Assembly (NCBI GenBank): GCA_910583965.1
Contig: CAJUAE010000035.1
Location: forward strand, 1 to 32,486
Direction: 5' to 3'
Length of the DNA stretch: 32,486 nt
Origin: an uncultured Lachnospiraceae bacterium
GTDB taxonomy: Bacteria > Bacillota > Clostridia > Lachnospirales > Lachnospiraceae
Shown here one piece after another: positions 7,484 to 17,108 of the stretch (the stretch's first letter is position 1; every line of letters starts with the position of its first letter). Both the position numbers and the translations under genes were made by a program. The notes below the pieces were generated by a model that saw nothing but the letters and a program-made list of their open reading frames with translations, was not told the origin of the DNA and ran no database searches.

Positions 7484-8332
7484 ATGGCGTCTAATATTCT
7501 TGGAAAAATAAGCAAGGAGAGAACAGTTAGCGCAATTATTATTGTAATAGCGGCACTTGTGTCTATTTTGCCAGGAGGTATCATATTGGCGGCTGTATTA
7601 TATGTGATTTCAATGATTGGCTTTTTAGAGTTGACAAAAGCGTGTGGTGTCAGAGAGGGACAGAAGCCAAATGCACTTGAAATCGCAGGGATTGCAGTGA
7701 TTACCTGCTATTATTTTATCCTTTATTTTATGCAAAGTGCTTCATATGCCGTGATGGCCATTCTTTTGGCAATGATTGCAATTATGTCTGTGTATGTGTT
7801 TGGCTTTCCAAAGTACCACGCGAATCAAGTGATGAATGCATATTTTGCATTAATTTATGCGCCAGTGATGTTGTCCTTTGTATTTTTGACGAGGGAGCTT
7901 GAAAATGGAATCTACTTGGTGTGGATGATCTTTATTAGTTCTTGGATATCAGATACTTTTGCTTATCTAACTGGTGTGATGATTGGCAGACATAAACTTG
8001 CGCCAGTGTTGAGCCCAAAGAAGTCCATTGAGGGTTCAGTAGGTGGTATTGTGGGCGCTGCATTGTTTGGCGTATTGTTTGGTGCCTATTTGGATAGTAC
8101 ACTTGGACAAGAGCAGTATATGGTAATACTAGCAGTGGTTGGTGGTGTTGGCTCTGTCATATCACAGGTAGGAGATTTGGCGGCGTCAGCGATTAAACGA
8201 AATCATGAGATTAAGGATTATGGAAAATTAATACCAGGGCATGGTGGTATTATGGATCGATTCGACAGTGTAATTTTTACAGCACCGATCACTTATTTTT
8301 TAATTACGATTCTTATGAATGGGCATGGATGA
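7484..8332 (+). CDS. cdsA: Phosphatidate cytidylyltransferase (CDP-diglyceride synthase)
   Basis: The 282-residue integral membrane enzyme makes CDP-diacylglycerol from phosphatidate and CTP, the branch point for phospholipids. Multiple hydrophobic segments are visible through most of the protein. The CDS signature lies near the C-terminus: SAIKRNHEIKDYGKLIPGHGGIMDR, with the metal-binding K-D and D-R residues. The start ATG directly follows the uppS stop, and the end of uppS supplies GGAGGAG as ribosome binding site. dxr starts 34 nt after its end. Confidence 0.96.
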   Translation: MASNILGKISKERTVSAIIIVIAALVSILPGGIILAAVLYVISMIGFLELTKACGVREGQKPNALEIAGIAVITCYYFILYFMQSASYAVMAILLAMIAIMSVYVFGFPKYHANQVMNAYFALIYAPVMLSFVFLTRELENGIYLVWMIFISSWISDTFAYLTGVMIGRHKLAPVLSPKKSIEGSVGGIVGAALFGVLFGAYLDSTLGQEQYMVILAVVGGVGSVISQVGDLAASAIKRNHEIKDYGKLIPGHGGIMDRFDSVIFTAPITYFLITILMNGHG

Positions 8333-8366
8333 ATTGTTTTGGGAATATAATAAGGAGGAGAACTTT

Positions 8367-9527
8367 GTGAAGAAAATAGCAATACTTGGTTCTACGGGAT
8401 CGATTGGTACACAGACGCTTGAAATTGTACGTGATAATCCAGATTTGCAAGTGGTGGGATTAACAGCAGGGACAAATATTGATCTGCTGGAAAAACAAGT
8501 AAGGGAGTTTCGTCCACGATTAGTTTCGCTACAGAATGAGGCAGCATGTAGAGAATTAAAGATAAGATTGGCAGATATGGAAGTGCAGATTGTACCAGGC
8601 ATGGAAGGGTTGCTTGCTGTTGCTGAGATGGAGGATTCAGAGATTCTTGTGACAGCGATTGTTGGTATGATCGGTATTCAGCCGACAATTGCTGCAATAA
8701 AAAAGAGAAAGGATATCGCTTTGGCAAATAAGGAGACGTTGGTGACCGCAGGACATATTATTATGCCACTTGCAGCTAAGATGGGTGTGTCAATTTTGCC
8801 GGTTGACAGCGAGCATAGTGCTATTTTTCAGTCATTGCAAGGAGAGAATAAAGAGAGCGTTAGTAAGCTTTTGATTACGGCATCTGGAGGACCATTTCGA
8901 GGAAGAACTAGACAGGAACTATCGCAGGTACAGCTTGAGGATGCATTAAAACACCCAAATTGGTCTATGGGACACAAGATCACAATTGATTCAGCAACGC
9001 TTGTCAATAAAGGGCTTGAGGTTATGGAAGCGAAATGGCTTTTTGGTGTTGATTTGAACCAGATTCAGGTTGTGGTGCATCCACAGAGTATTATTCATTC
9101 CATGGTAGAATATGTGGATGGTGGGATTATAGCACAATTAGGAACTCCTGATATGAAACTTCCAATACAATATGCGTTGTTTTATCCAGATAGGCGTCCA
9201 ATGGCAGGAAAAAAGGTTGATTTCTATGCGCTTGGAAATATTACTTTTGAGAAGCCAGATATGGAGACTTTCGTGGGATTAAAATTAGCAATGCGAGCAG
9301 CAGTAGATGGTGGCAGTATGCCAACAGTGTTTAATGCGGCAAATGAAAAGGCAGTGAGTCTATTCTTAGATAGAAAAGTTCAATTTTTACAGATTCCTGA
9401 GATAATTGAAATGTGTATGGATGCGCATCACAGGATAGAAAATCCGAATGTAGAGGATATTTTAAGGACAGAGCAAGAAACTTATGAATTGATTAATACT
9501 AAATTTATGGAAAAGATTTATTATTAG
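8367..9527 (+). CDS. dxr: 1-deoxy-D-xylulose 5-phosphate reductoisomerase
   Basis: The 386-residue enzyme converts DXP to MEP with NADPH in the non-mevalonate isoprenoid pathway, upstream of UppS substrate supply. The Rossmann motif GSTGSIG is at residues 8-14. The catalytic LPVDSEHSAIFQ and the PSIIHSMVEYVDG-like substrate region (HPQSIIHSMVEY) are present. I chose the GTG at 8367 because AGGAGG (8353-8358) sits 8 nt before it and the protein then begins at the Rossmann fold. An in-frame ATG at 8319 would overlap cdsA and add 16 non-homologous residues. Confidence 0.96.
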   Translation: MKKIAILGSTGSIGTQTLEIVRDNPDLQVVGLTAGTNIDLLEKQVREFRPRLVSLQNEAACRELKIRLADMEVQIVPGMEGLLAVAEMEDSEILVTAIVGMIGIQPTIAAIKKRKDIALANKETLVTAGHIIMPLAAKMGVSILPVDSEHSAIFQSLQGENKESVSKLLITASGGPFRGRTRQELSQVQLEDALKHPNWSMGHKITIDSATLVNKGLEVMEAKWLFGVDLNQIQVVVHPQSIIHSMVEYVDGGIIAQLGTPDMKLPIQYALFYPDRRPMAGKKVDFYALGNITFEKPDMETFVGLKLAMRAAVDGGSMPTVFNAANEKAVSLFLDRKVQFLQIPEIIEMCMDAHHRIENPNVEDILRTEQETYELINTKFMEKIYY

Positions 9528-9608
9528 TTTTTATAGATTTTCTCGCAATATCAAATATAAAAAAATTAAAAGTTTATTAAGGATAAAAACAGGAGGAAAA
9601 AATAAGGA

Positions 9609-10682
9609 ATGATTGTCACAATAATTGTGTTTGTGCTAATTTTTGGGGTGGTGGTGATTGCACATGAGCTAGGTCACTTTTTAATTGCAAAGTTAAATGG
9701 CATTAAGGTATTACAGTTTTCAATTGGTATGGGACCAGATATTATTAAATTTACAAAAGGTGAAACAAAATATGTGCTCAAACTGCTGCCAATTGGTGGC
9801 GCTTGTATGTTTGAGGGTGAGGATGGTATTTACTCAACAACGTCTGACGATGAAAAAAATCAGGAAAAACCAGAAGGTGCATTTAATGATGCAAATGTTT
9901 GGTCAAGGATTGCAACTGTTTTTGCAGGACCATTTTTTAATGTTATTCTTGCATTTTTGCTATCTCTGATTGTGGTTGGATTTTCAGGTGAGGTGATTCC
10001 AACAATTAATTCTCTGACAGAAGGGTATCCGGCGCTGGAGGCAGGACTACAAGAAGGCGATATTATCACAAAGATTGACGGAGAACGTATTTATCTACAA
10101 GGAGAAGTGACTTTTGCGTCTGCATTGAGCGGTGGGGAGCCAATGGAGATTGAGTATAAGCGAGACGGTGCAAAATATACAACAGTGGTCACACCAAAAT
10201 TTAGTGAACAGGATAATCGGTATTATATTGGATTTACAATTGGGGAGACAATCAAATGCAAAGGTCTGGACTTGATTAAATACAGTATCTACGAGGTGCG
10301 TTATTGGTTTAAGACGACAATTAAAAGTCTTTTGATGTTGGTACAAGGAAAACTTTCTGCAAATGATTTATCTGGTCCAGTTGGCATTGCAGCGACAATT
10401 GATGAGACGATTGAAGTGACAAAACCATATGGTTTGCCAACAGTAGTGCTTACTATGATTAATTTTGCAGTACTGCTCAGTGTGAATCTCGGTATTATGA
10501 ATCTGTTGCCATTACCAGCGCTTGATGGCGGAAGATTGTTGTTTCTGTTTGTTGAAGTCGTTCGCGGTAAACCGGTCTCTCCTGATAAGGAAGGATTGGT
10601 ACACTTTATTGGATTTGTCGCCTTGATGGTATTGATGGTATTTGTATTGTATAATGATATTTCAAGGATTTTTATGCATTAA
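9609..10682 (+). CDS. rseP: Site-2 zinc metalloprotease (RseP/RasP)
   Basis: The 357-residue intramembrane protease has the zinc motif HELGH (residues 19-23) in its first membrane helix, a PDZ domain (about residues 125-195, containing GLQEGDIITKIDGE), and a later membrane segment with NLLPLPALDGG supplying the third zinc ligand. Family members cleave anti-sigma factors and leftover signal peptides within the membrane. AGGAGG (9591-9596) lies upstream with a longish 12-nt spacing; AAGGA sits directly against the ATG. It lies between dxr and ispG, the common order in Firmicutes. Confidence 0.95.
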   Translation: MIVTIIVFVLIFGVVVIAHELGHFLIAKLNGIKVLQFSIGMGPDIIKFTKGETKYVLKLLPIGGACMFEGEDGIYSTTSDDEKNQEKPEGAFNDANVWSRIATVFAGPFFNVILAFLLSLIVVGFSGEVIPTINSLTEGYPALEAGLQEGDIITKIDGERIYLQGEVTFASALSGGEPMEIEYKRDGAKYTTVVTPKFSEQDNRYYIGFTIGETIKCKGLDLIKYSIYEVRYWFKTTIKSLLMLVQGKLSANDLSGPVGIAATIDETIEVTKPYGLPTVVLTMINFAVLLSVNLGIMNLLPLPALDGGRLLFLFVEVVRGKPVSPDKEGLVHFIGFVALMVLMVFVLYNDISRIFMH

Positions 10683-10798
10683 ATATTATAAGAAAAACAG
10701 TGTCAGTCCAGCCAATGTCCAGAGTGTTTACAAATATATGTTCTATATTAAGAATGGTATTGGAAGGGTTGATGTGAGACTTAAAATAGGAGGAAGAA

Positions 10799-11851
10799 AT
10801 GTATCGAGATAAAACGAGGGTGGTACACATTGGGAATCGTGTTATTGGTGGTGGAAATCCAATTTTGATTCAATCAATGACAAACACAAAGACTTATGAT
10901 GTGGCGGCAACTGTAGCGCAGATTCAGCGCCTTACTGAAGCCGGTTGCGACATTGTTCGATGCACTGTTCCAGATATGGAAGCAGCAAAGGCGATTGCAT
11001 TGATTAAAAAAGAGATAACAATTCCGTTGGTGGCAGATATTCATTTTGATTATAAGATGGCGATTGCTTCTATGGAATATGGCGCTGATAAGATTCGAAT
11101 AAACCCAGGAAATATTGGAAATAGGGAAAAAGTTGCTGAAGTTGTGCGCGTTGCTAAAGAGCGAATGATACCAATTCGCGTGGGTGTGAACAGTGGCTCG
11201 TTAGAAAAAGAACTAATAGAAAAGTATAGTGGTGTCACTGCGGAAGGGATTGTGGAAAGTGCATTGGATAAAGTGCATATTATTGAGGATTTGGGATATG
11301 ATAATCTTGTGATTAGTATTAAATCATCTGATGTTATGATGTGTGTAAAAGCACATGAACTACTTGCTGACAAGACACAGTACCCATTACATGTAGGCAT
11401 TACAGAAGCAGGTACAGTGACAAGTGGAAATATAAAATCAGCAGTGGGGCTTGGCATTATTTTGAATCAGGGAATTGGTGACACAATTCGTGTGTCTCTT
11501 ACTGGAGACCCTGTTGAGGAAATTAAATCTGCAAAATTGATATTGCACACGTTAGGGTTGCGGACTGGTGGCATTGAAGTGGTTTCTTGTCCTACGTGCG
11601 GAAGGACAAATATTGACTTGATTGGATTGGCAAATCAAGTGGAAACAATGGTACAGGGTTATAATCTCAATATCAAGGTGGCTGTGATGGGGTGTGCTGT
11701 CAATGGACCAGGAGAGGCGAAAGAGGCAGATATTGGGATTGCAGGAGGCATCAGTGAAGGGCTTCTTATCAAAAAGGGTGAAATTGTCAAAAAAGTACCA
11801 GAAAATAAACTTTTGGAGACATTAAAGTATGAGTTAGACCATTGGAAGTAG
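10799..11851 (+). CDS. ispG: 4-hydroxy-3-methylbut-2-en-1-yl diphosphate synthase (IspG/GcpE)
   Basis: The 350-residue iron-sulfur enzyme converts MEcPP to HMBPP, the penultimate step of the MEP pathway. The TIM-barrel N-terminal part contains PILIQSMTNTKT and GADKIRINPGNIG. The C-terminal [4Fe-4S] ligands are in VSCPTCGRTN and VMGCAVNGPGEA. The length fits the bacterial short form. AGGAGG (10788-10793) is 5 nt before the ATG. polC starts 13 nt after the stop, so the two are very likely co-transcribed. Confidence 0.97.
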   Translation: MYRDKTRVVHIGNRVIGGGNPILIQSMTNTKTYDVAATVAQIQRLTEAGCDIVRCTVPDMEAAKAIALIKKEITIPLVADIHFDYKMAIASMEYGADKIRINPGNIGNREKVAEVVRVAKERMIPIRVGVNSGSLEKELIEKYSGVTAEGIVESALDKVHIIEDLGYDNLVISIKSSDVMMCVKAHELLADKTQYPLHVGITEAGTVTSGNIKSAVGLGIILNQGIGDTIRVSLTGDPVEEIKSAKLILHTLGLRTGGIEVVSCPTCGRTNIDLIGLANQVETMVQGYNLNIKVAVMGCAVNGPGEAKEADIGIAGGISEGLLIKKGEIVKKVPENKLLETLKYELDHWK

Positions 11852-11864
11852 GCTGGGAGGAAGA

Positions 11865-14800
11865 ATGGAAAAGAAATTTTTCGAGGCATTTCCAAATCTG
11901 GAATTAAATGGCATGCAAAAGGATTTATTTGGACAGGCGATAGTAGAACGAATCACTGCGACAAAGCGAAAAGACTTGTTGCGCATTTATTTCAGAAGTG
12001 AGCGGTTAATTGAGAAAGAACTTGTATATGCTGTAGAAAAGGAGATTAAAAAACAATTTTTTCCGCGGGATTATATTTTTATCAAATTATATGAGCGATT
12101 TGTTCTTTCTGGGCAATACAATCCAGAAAAGTTGATGGAACTGTATCGAGAAAGCATTTTAATGGAAATAAAAGAGTGTGACCATATACTCTATACAATG
12201 TTTCGCCAAGCTGATATTCGTTTTCCAGAAGAAATGCTTATGGAACTTGTACTTGAGGACAGCGTGATTGCAAAGTCTAAGGAGGATGAGTTGATTGGCA
12301 TTTTGGACAAGGTATTGAATGAACGCTGTGGTTTTCAGGTAAAGTTTCAAACAGTATACAAAGAAGCTGCAATGGGCAAATATAAGAGAGAAGATGAACT
12401 TCGCATCCGAAAAATTGTGGAAGTTATTAGTAACCGTTTTGAAGGAAACACCGAAATCGCACAGGAAGAATTGTCGCAACCTTTGCCAATGCCAAAACCA
12501 AAGGAGAATACAGAGATTGCTTTAGAGAAGCCAAAGACTACTATAGCAGCAAAGCCCAAAGATACCACTGCTGCATCCATAACAGAGCGAAAATCTTATA
12601 GTAGATTTGACAAGGGTGGAGACAAGGGGATGCTGCGAAGGACATTAAAGCGTTCTGACAATCCTAATGTTATTTTTGGGCGTGATTTTGAGGATGAGAG
12701 CATTAATATCGAAGAAATCTGGGGTGAGATGGGTGAAGTGGTGATAAAGGGCAAAGTGCGCGCATTGGAAACCCGCGAAATCCGTAATGAACGTACAATT
12801 GTAAGCTTTGAAATCACAGATTTTACAGACACTATTAAAGTAAAAATGTTTATACATAATGAGCATCTTACACAACTTATGACAGATTTAAAAGTCGGTG
12901 CGTTTTTGAAAATAAAGGGTGTCACAGTAAATGATACATTTGATAGAGAATTGACAATTGGTTCTGTTGTCGGTGTAATGAAAATTCCTGATTTTACAAC
13001 AGCACGCATGGATAATAGTGCCAGAAAACGTGTGGAGTTGCACTGTCATACTAAGATGAGTGATATGGATGGAGTTTCTGATGTCAAGGATATTATCAAA
13101 CGTGCCAAAAAGTGGGGACATAAGGCGCTTGCCATTACAGACCATGGTTGTGTGCAGGCGTTTCCAGATGCAAATCACGCCCTTGAGCATGGAGATGATT
13201 TTAAGGTTATCTATGGGGTAGAAGGATATTTGGTTGACGACCTCAAGGAGATTGTGACAAATGACAAGGGACAGTCCCTCGGTGATACGTTTGTGGTTTT
13301 TGATATTGAGACGACAGGATTTTCACCAGTCACAAACCGGATTATAGAGATTGGAGCTGTAAAAGTAGAAAATGGACAAATTACGGACCGTTTTTCGACT
13401 TTTGTTAATCCAGAGGTGCCAATACCATTTGAAATTGAAAAGCTGACCAGTATCAATGATAGTATGGTGATGGATGCGGAAACAATTGAGACAGTTCTGC
13501 CAAAGTTTCTGAAGTTTGTGGGGGATGCAGCTCTTGTGGCGCACAATGCAAATTTTGATGTGAGTTTTATCAAAGAAAATGCAAAAAGACAACAGATTGC
13601 AGTGAATTTTACCTACGTGGATACTGTTGGAATTGCGCGGATGCTGTTGACAGGACAAGCAAAATACACACTGGATGCAGTTGCAAAAACACTAAAGATT
13701 TCACTGGAAAATCATCATAGGGCAGTTGATGATGCAGAGTGTACCGCAGAAATTTTTTTGAAGTTTATAGAGATGCTGGCGAAGGAGGAAATTTACACAC
13801 TTGAAGCGATGAATGATATGGGAAAGTCGAGCGTGGAGGCAATCAGAAAACTTCATTCATTTCACATTATTATACTGGCCAAAAATCAAACAGGGCGTAT
13901 TAATCTGTACAGGCTTGTATCAGAATCTCATTTAACATATTTTTATAAAAGACCATTGATTCCCAAAAGTCTGATTATGAAGTATCGGGAGGGACTTATT
14001 TTAGGAAGTGCTTGTGAAGCAGGGGAATTATTCCGCGCGATATTGGACGGGCAGAACGAGGAACAGATTGCTTGCATTGTGGATTTTTATGATTATCTTG
14101 AGATTCAGCCAATTGGTAATAATCGTTTTATGATAGAATCGGAGAGATACAGGGATATTAACTCGGAAGAAGATTTAATCGCATTAAATAAACGAGTTGT
14201 CAAGCTTGGAGAGCAGTTTCAAAAACCAGTGGTTGCTACTTGTGATGTACATTTTCTTGACCCTGAGGATGAGGTGTACAGGCGCATTATAATGACAGGA
14301 AAGGGATTTAAGGATGCGGATGATCAGGCGCCGTTATATCTGCGCACGACGGAGGAGATGTTGAATGAATTTTCATATTATTTAGGCAGTGAAAAGGCGG
14401 AGGAGATCGTAATCACAAATACAAATATGATTGCAGATATGTGTGATAGAATCGCGCCAGTGCGTCCAGATAAATGTCCACCAGTGATTGAGAATAGCGA
14501 CCAACAGCTTACGGATATTTGCTATAGGAAAGCGCATGAGATGTATGGTGATGAGCTTCCAGATATTGTGGAGGCAAGGCTAAAGCGAGAGTTAAACTCA
14601 ATTATTAGCAATGGATTTGCCGTGATGTATATTATTGCGCAAAAACTTGTGTGGAAATCTGTAGAGGATGGTTATCTTGTGGGATCACGTGGGTCCGTTG
14701 GATCTTCCTTTGTAGCGACAATGGCAGGAATCACGGAAGTGAATCCACTTAGTCCACATTATTATTGCAAAAATCGCCACTACAGTGATTTTTATTCGGA

Positions 14801-16391
14801 AGAAGTCAAAAAATTTGCTGGAATGGCGGGCTGTGATATGCCTGACAAACTTTGTCCAATCTGCGGAGAAAAATTAATCAAAGATGGTTTTGACATTCCG
14901 TTTGAGACGTTTCTTGGTTTTAAAGGAAACAAGGAACCAGACATTGATTTAAATTTTTCGGGAGAATATCAGAGTAAAGCACACAAGTACACAGAGGTTA
15001 TTTTTGGATATGGTCAAACCTTTCGTGCTGGGACAATTGGTACATTGGCAGACAAGACGGCTTTTGGGTATGTGAAAAATTATTATGAGGAGCGCGGCAA
15101 GCATAAGAGAACGAGTGAAATCAATCGCATTGTGGAGGGGTGTGTAGGGGTGCGGCGCACCACAGGACAGCACCCTGGCGGAATTGTTGTATTGCCGGTA
15201 GGCGAGGAAATAAATTCTTTTACGCCTGTTCAGCATCCTGCAAACGATATGACAACAGATACAATCACAACACATTTCGATTACCATTCAATTGACCACA
15301 ATCTGTTAAAACTTGACATTCTCGGGCATGATGATCCGACAATGATTCGTATGCTACAAGATTTAACGGGAATTGACCCAACAACAATACCACTTGATGA
15401 CAAGAAAGTTATGTCTCTTTTCCAGAATACATCAGCACTTGATATTACGCCAGAGGATATTGGCGGATGTAAGCTAGGGTGTCTTGGTATTCCAGAGTTT
15501 GGTACAGACTTTGCAATGCAGATGGTTATTGACGCGCAGCCAAAATATTTTTCGGATCTCGTTCGGATCTCGGGCTTGTCACATGGAACTGATGTTTGGC
15601 TTGGCAATGCACAGACATTGATTCAAGAAGGAAAAGCAACGATTTCCACAGCAATTTGTACACGTGATGATATTATGACATATCTGATTGGTATGGGGCT
15701 AGATTCTGAGGAATCCTTTAAGATTATGGAGGCAGTGCGAAAAGGAACTGTTGCTAAAGGTAAGTGTGGCAATTGGGCTGAGTGGAAGCAAGATATGTTG
15801 GATCATAATGTGCCAGATTGGTATGTGTGGTCGTGTGAGAAGATTCAGTATATGTTTCCCAAGGCACATGCGGCGGCATATGTTATGATGGGCTGGCGCA
15901 TTGCGTATTGCAAAATTAATTATCCATTGGCGTATTATTGTGCTTTTTTTAGTATTCGAGCTTCGGCATTTTCCTATGAGATAATGTGTCTGGGGCGTGA
16001 ACACCTAGAGCGTGTTATGGCAGAGTATAGAAAACGCAGTGATAGTCTTTCTAATAAGGAACAGGACGCGCTAAAAGATATGCGCATTGTGCAAGAAATG
16101 TATGCGAGGGGATTTGCATTTGAGCCGATAGATATTTTCAAGGCACACTCGCGGAATTTTCAGATTGTCAACAATAAAGTGATGCCATCATTGAGCAGCA
16201 TTGAAGGGCTTGGTGAGAAGGCAGCAGATGCGATTATGGAGGCGGCAAAGGACGGGCCATTTTTGTCAAAAGATGATTTTCGGAGTCGAACAAAAGTGTC
16301 TAAAACAGTGATAGATTTAATGGCGGATTTAGGGCTTTTGGGTGATATTCCAGAATCAAATCAGATAAGTTTATTCGATCTGGTTGGGTAG
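11865..16391 (+). CDS. polC: DNA polymerase III alpha subunit, PolC type
   Basis: The 1508-residue replicative polymerase is of the low-GC Gram-positive type, with proofreading built in. In order: an N-terminal domain (about 1-190), a Pro/Lys/Thr-rich linker (about 200-255), an OB fold (about 280-375), the first PHP part with HCH (393-395), an inserted DEDD 3'-5' exonuclease starting DIETTG (D480, E482), the rest of PHP, the palm with PDID (D1026, D1028), a Cys-rich zinc site (YYCKN and CPICGEK), and fingers. The C-terminus QISLFDL (from Q1500) fits the beta-clamp binding motif. The length is somewhat above the B. subtilis enzyme. GGGAGG (11855-11860) lies 4 nt before the ATG. It ends the isoprenoid/lipid operon and is followed by a terminator. 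Confidence 0.98.
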   Translation: MEKKFFEAFPNLELNGMQKDLFGQAIVERITATKRKDLLRIYFRSERLIEKELVYAVEKEIKKQFFPRDYIFIKLYERFVLSGQYNPEKLMELYRESILMEIKECDHILYTMFRQADIRFPEEMLMELVLEDSVIAKSKEDELIGILDKVLNERCGFQVKFQTVYKEAAMGKYKREDELRIRKIVEVISNRFEGNTEIAQEELSQPLPMPKPKENTEIALEKPKTTIAAKPKDTTAASITERKSYSRFDKGGDKGMLRRTLKRSDNPNVIFGRDFEDESINIEEIWGEMGEVVIKGKVRALETREIRNERTIVSFEITDFTDTIKVKMFIHNEHLTQLMTDLKVGAFLKIKGVTVNDTFDRELTIGSVVGVMKIPDFTTARMDNSARKRVELHCHTKMSDMDGVSDVKDIIKRAKKWGHKALAITDHGCVQAFPDANHALEHGDDFKVIYGVEGYLVDDLKEIVTNDKGQSLGDTFVVFDIETTGFSPVTNRIIEIGAVKVENGQITDRFSTFVNPEVPIPFEIEKLTSINDSMVMDAETIETVLPKFLKFVGDAALVAHNANFDVSFIKENAKRQQIAVNFTYVDTVGIARMLLTGQAKYTLDAVAKTLKISLENHHRAVDDAECTAEIFLKFIEMLAKEEIYTLEAMNDMGKSSVEAIRKLHSFHIIILAKNQTGRINLYRLVSESHLTYFYKRPLIPKSLIMKYREGLILGSACEAGELFRAILDGQNEEQIACIVDFYDYLEIQPIGNNRFMIESERYRDINSEEDLIALNKRVVKLGEQFQKPVVATCDVHFLDPEDEVYRRIIMTGKGFKDADDQAPLYLRTTEEMLNEFSYYLGSEKAEEIVITNTNMIADMCDRIAPVRPDKCPPVIENSDQQLTDICYRKAHEMYGDELPDIVEARLKRELNSIISNGFAVMYIIAQKLVWKSVEDGYLVGSRGSVGSSFVATMAGITEVNPLSPHYYCKNRHYSDFYSEEVKKFAGMAGCDMPDKLCPICGEKLIKDGFDIPFETFLGFKGNKEPDIDLNFSGEYQSKAHKYTEVIFGYGQTFRAGTIGTLADKTAFGYVKNYYEERGKHKRTSEINRIVEGCVGVRRTTGQHPGGIVVLPVGEEINSFTPVQHPANDMTTDTITTHFDYHSIDHNLLKLDILGHDDPTMIRMLQDLTGIDPTTIPLDDKKVMSLFQNTSALDITPEDIGGCKLGCLGIPEFGTDFAMQMVIDAQPKYFSDLVRISGLSHGTDVWLGNAQTLIQEGKATISTAICTRDDIMTYLIGMGLDSEESFKIMEAVRKGTVAKGKCGNWAEWKQDMLDHNVPDWYVWSCEKIQYMFPKAHAAAYVMMGWRIAYCKINYPLAYYCAFFSIRASAFSYEIMCLGREHLERVMAEYRKRSDSLSNKEQDALKDMRIVQEMYARGFAFEPIDIFKAHSRNFQIVNNKVMPSLSSIEGLGEKAADAIMEAAKDGPFLSKDDFRSRTKVSKTVIDLMADLGLLGDIPESNQISLFDLVG

Positions 16392-16414
16392 GTAAAAGAA
16401 AATTTTATAAAAAT

Positions 16415-16460
16415 GGAGATGGTTGTTGTTGCATTTCAACAAGAATGGTCTCCTTTTTTT
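16415..16460 (+). terminator. Terminator after polC
   Basis: GGAGA (16415-16419) pairs with TCTCC (16449-16453), and an inner TTGTTG/CAACAA helix continues the stem across an internal loop. Seven T follow (16454-16460). It separates the pyrH-polC operon from the mraZ cluster. Confidence 0.75.
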
Positions 16461-16566
16461 ATGTCGTTTTACAAAAAGTGGTGATTATTTTGAACATAAT
16501 ATACATTTTTTTGTAAAAAAAGTAAGAACAAAAATTATAAATTTTTTTGCTATACGAAATAAACAC

Positions 16567-16595
16567 TTGTTATTTTATTTCTTTTCATGTAAAAT
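16567..16595 (+). promoter_or_regulatory. Promoter of the mraZ division/cell-wall cluster
   Basis: TTGTTA (16567-16572) and TAAAAT (16590-16595) are separated by 17 bp. The predicted start near 16602 falls exactly at the first MraZ-type box, so a bound repressor would block initiation. Confidence 0.65.
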
Positions 16596-16602
16596 AAAAA
16601 TA

Positions 16603-16639
16603 AAAGTGGCATAGAGTGGAATAAAGTGGCGTGAAGTGG
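16603..16639 (+). promoter_or_regulatory. MraZ operator: four direct repeats with 10-bp period
   Basis: The boxes AAAGTGG (16603-16609), AGAGTGG (16613-16619), AAAGTGG (16623-16629) and GAAGTGG (16633-16639) each have a 3-bp spacer, giving an exact 10-bp period. This fits the GTG-core repeat operators described for MraZ (AAAGTG[T/G] plus N3 in mycoplasmas, TGGG-type repeats in E. coli). They lie between the predicted transcription start and the mraZ ATG, so autorepression is the natural reading. Confidence 0.82.
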
Positions 16640-16649
16640 TGGTGATTGA

Positions 16650-17081
16650 ATGTTCATGGGTGAATACAATCATACAATTGATACCAAGGGCAGGCTCATC
16701 ATTCCCGCTAAATTCCGTGAAGCTTTAGGAGATAGTTTTGTGGTGACGAAAGGACTTGATGGTTGCTTGTTTGTGTATGACAATATGGAATGGTCTACTT
16801 TTGAGGACAAACTAAAAACCTTGCCGCTTACGAACAAGGAAGCCCGGAAATTTGTTCGCTTTTTCCTGGCAGGTGCAGCCAGCGTCGAGGTGGACAAACA
16901 GGGAAGAATACTAATACCGTTTGTGTTGAGGGAGTTTGCAGGATTAGATAAAGAAGTAGTTCTTGCAGGAGTCGGTAGACGAATTGAGATTTGGAATAAA
17001 GTCCGATGGGAGGAAACTTTGGAGTACGACGATATGGAGGAGATTGCAGAACATATGTCTGAATTTGGGCAGATGATTTAA
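16650..17081 (+). CDS. mraZ: Transcriptional regulator MraZ
   Basis: The 143-residue protein has two SpoVT/AbrB-like half domains, recognisable by MGEYNHTIDTKGRLIIPAKFRE (residues 3-24) and the second copy VEVDKQGRILIPFVLREFAGL (about 79-99). MraZ forms a ring-shaped oligomer that binds direct repeats in its own promoter and represses the dcw cluster in characterised species. Here four such repeats lie immediately upstream. The start ATG has only a GGTGG-type ribosome binding site overlapping the last operator region. rsmH follows after 27 nt. Confidence 0.97.
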   Translation: MFMGEYNHTIDTKGRLIIPAKFREALGDSFVVTKGLDGCLFVYDNMEWSTFEDKLKTLPLTNKEARKFVRFFLAGAASVEVDKQGRILIPFVLREFAGLDKEVVLAGVGRRIEIWNKVRWEETLEYDDMEEIAEHMSEFGQMI

Positions 17082-17108
17082 TATGTATCCGCAGAAAGGA
17101 ACCGTGGT

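Noticed and set aside
16423..16614. 63-codon open frame between polC and mraZ
   Set aside because: It runs through the polC terminator, the mraZ promoter and the first MraZ box, and its product is a low-complexity F/K/I-rich stretch.
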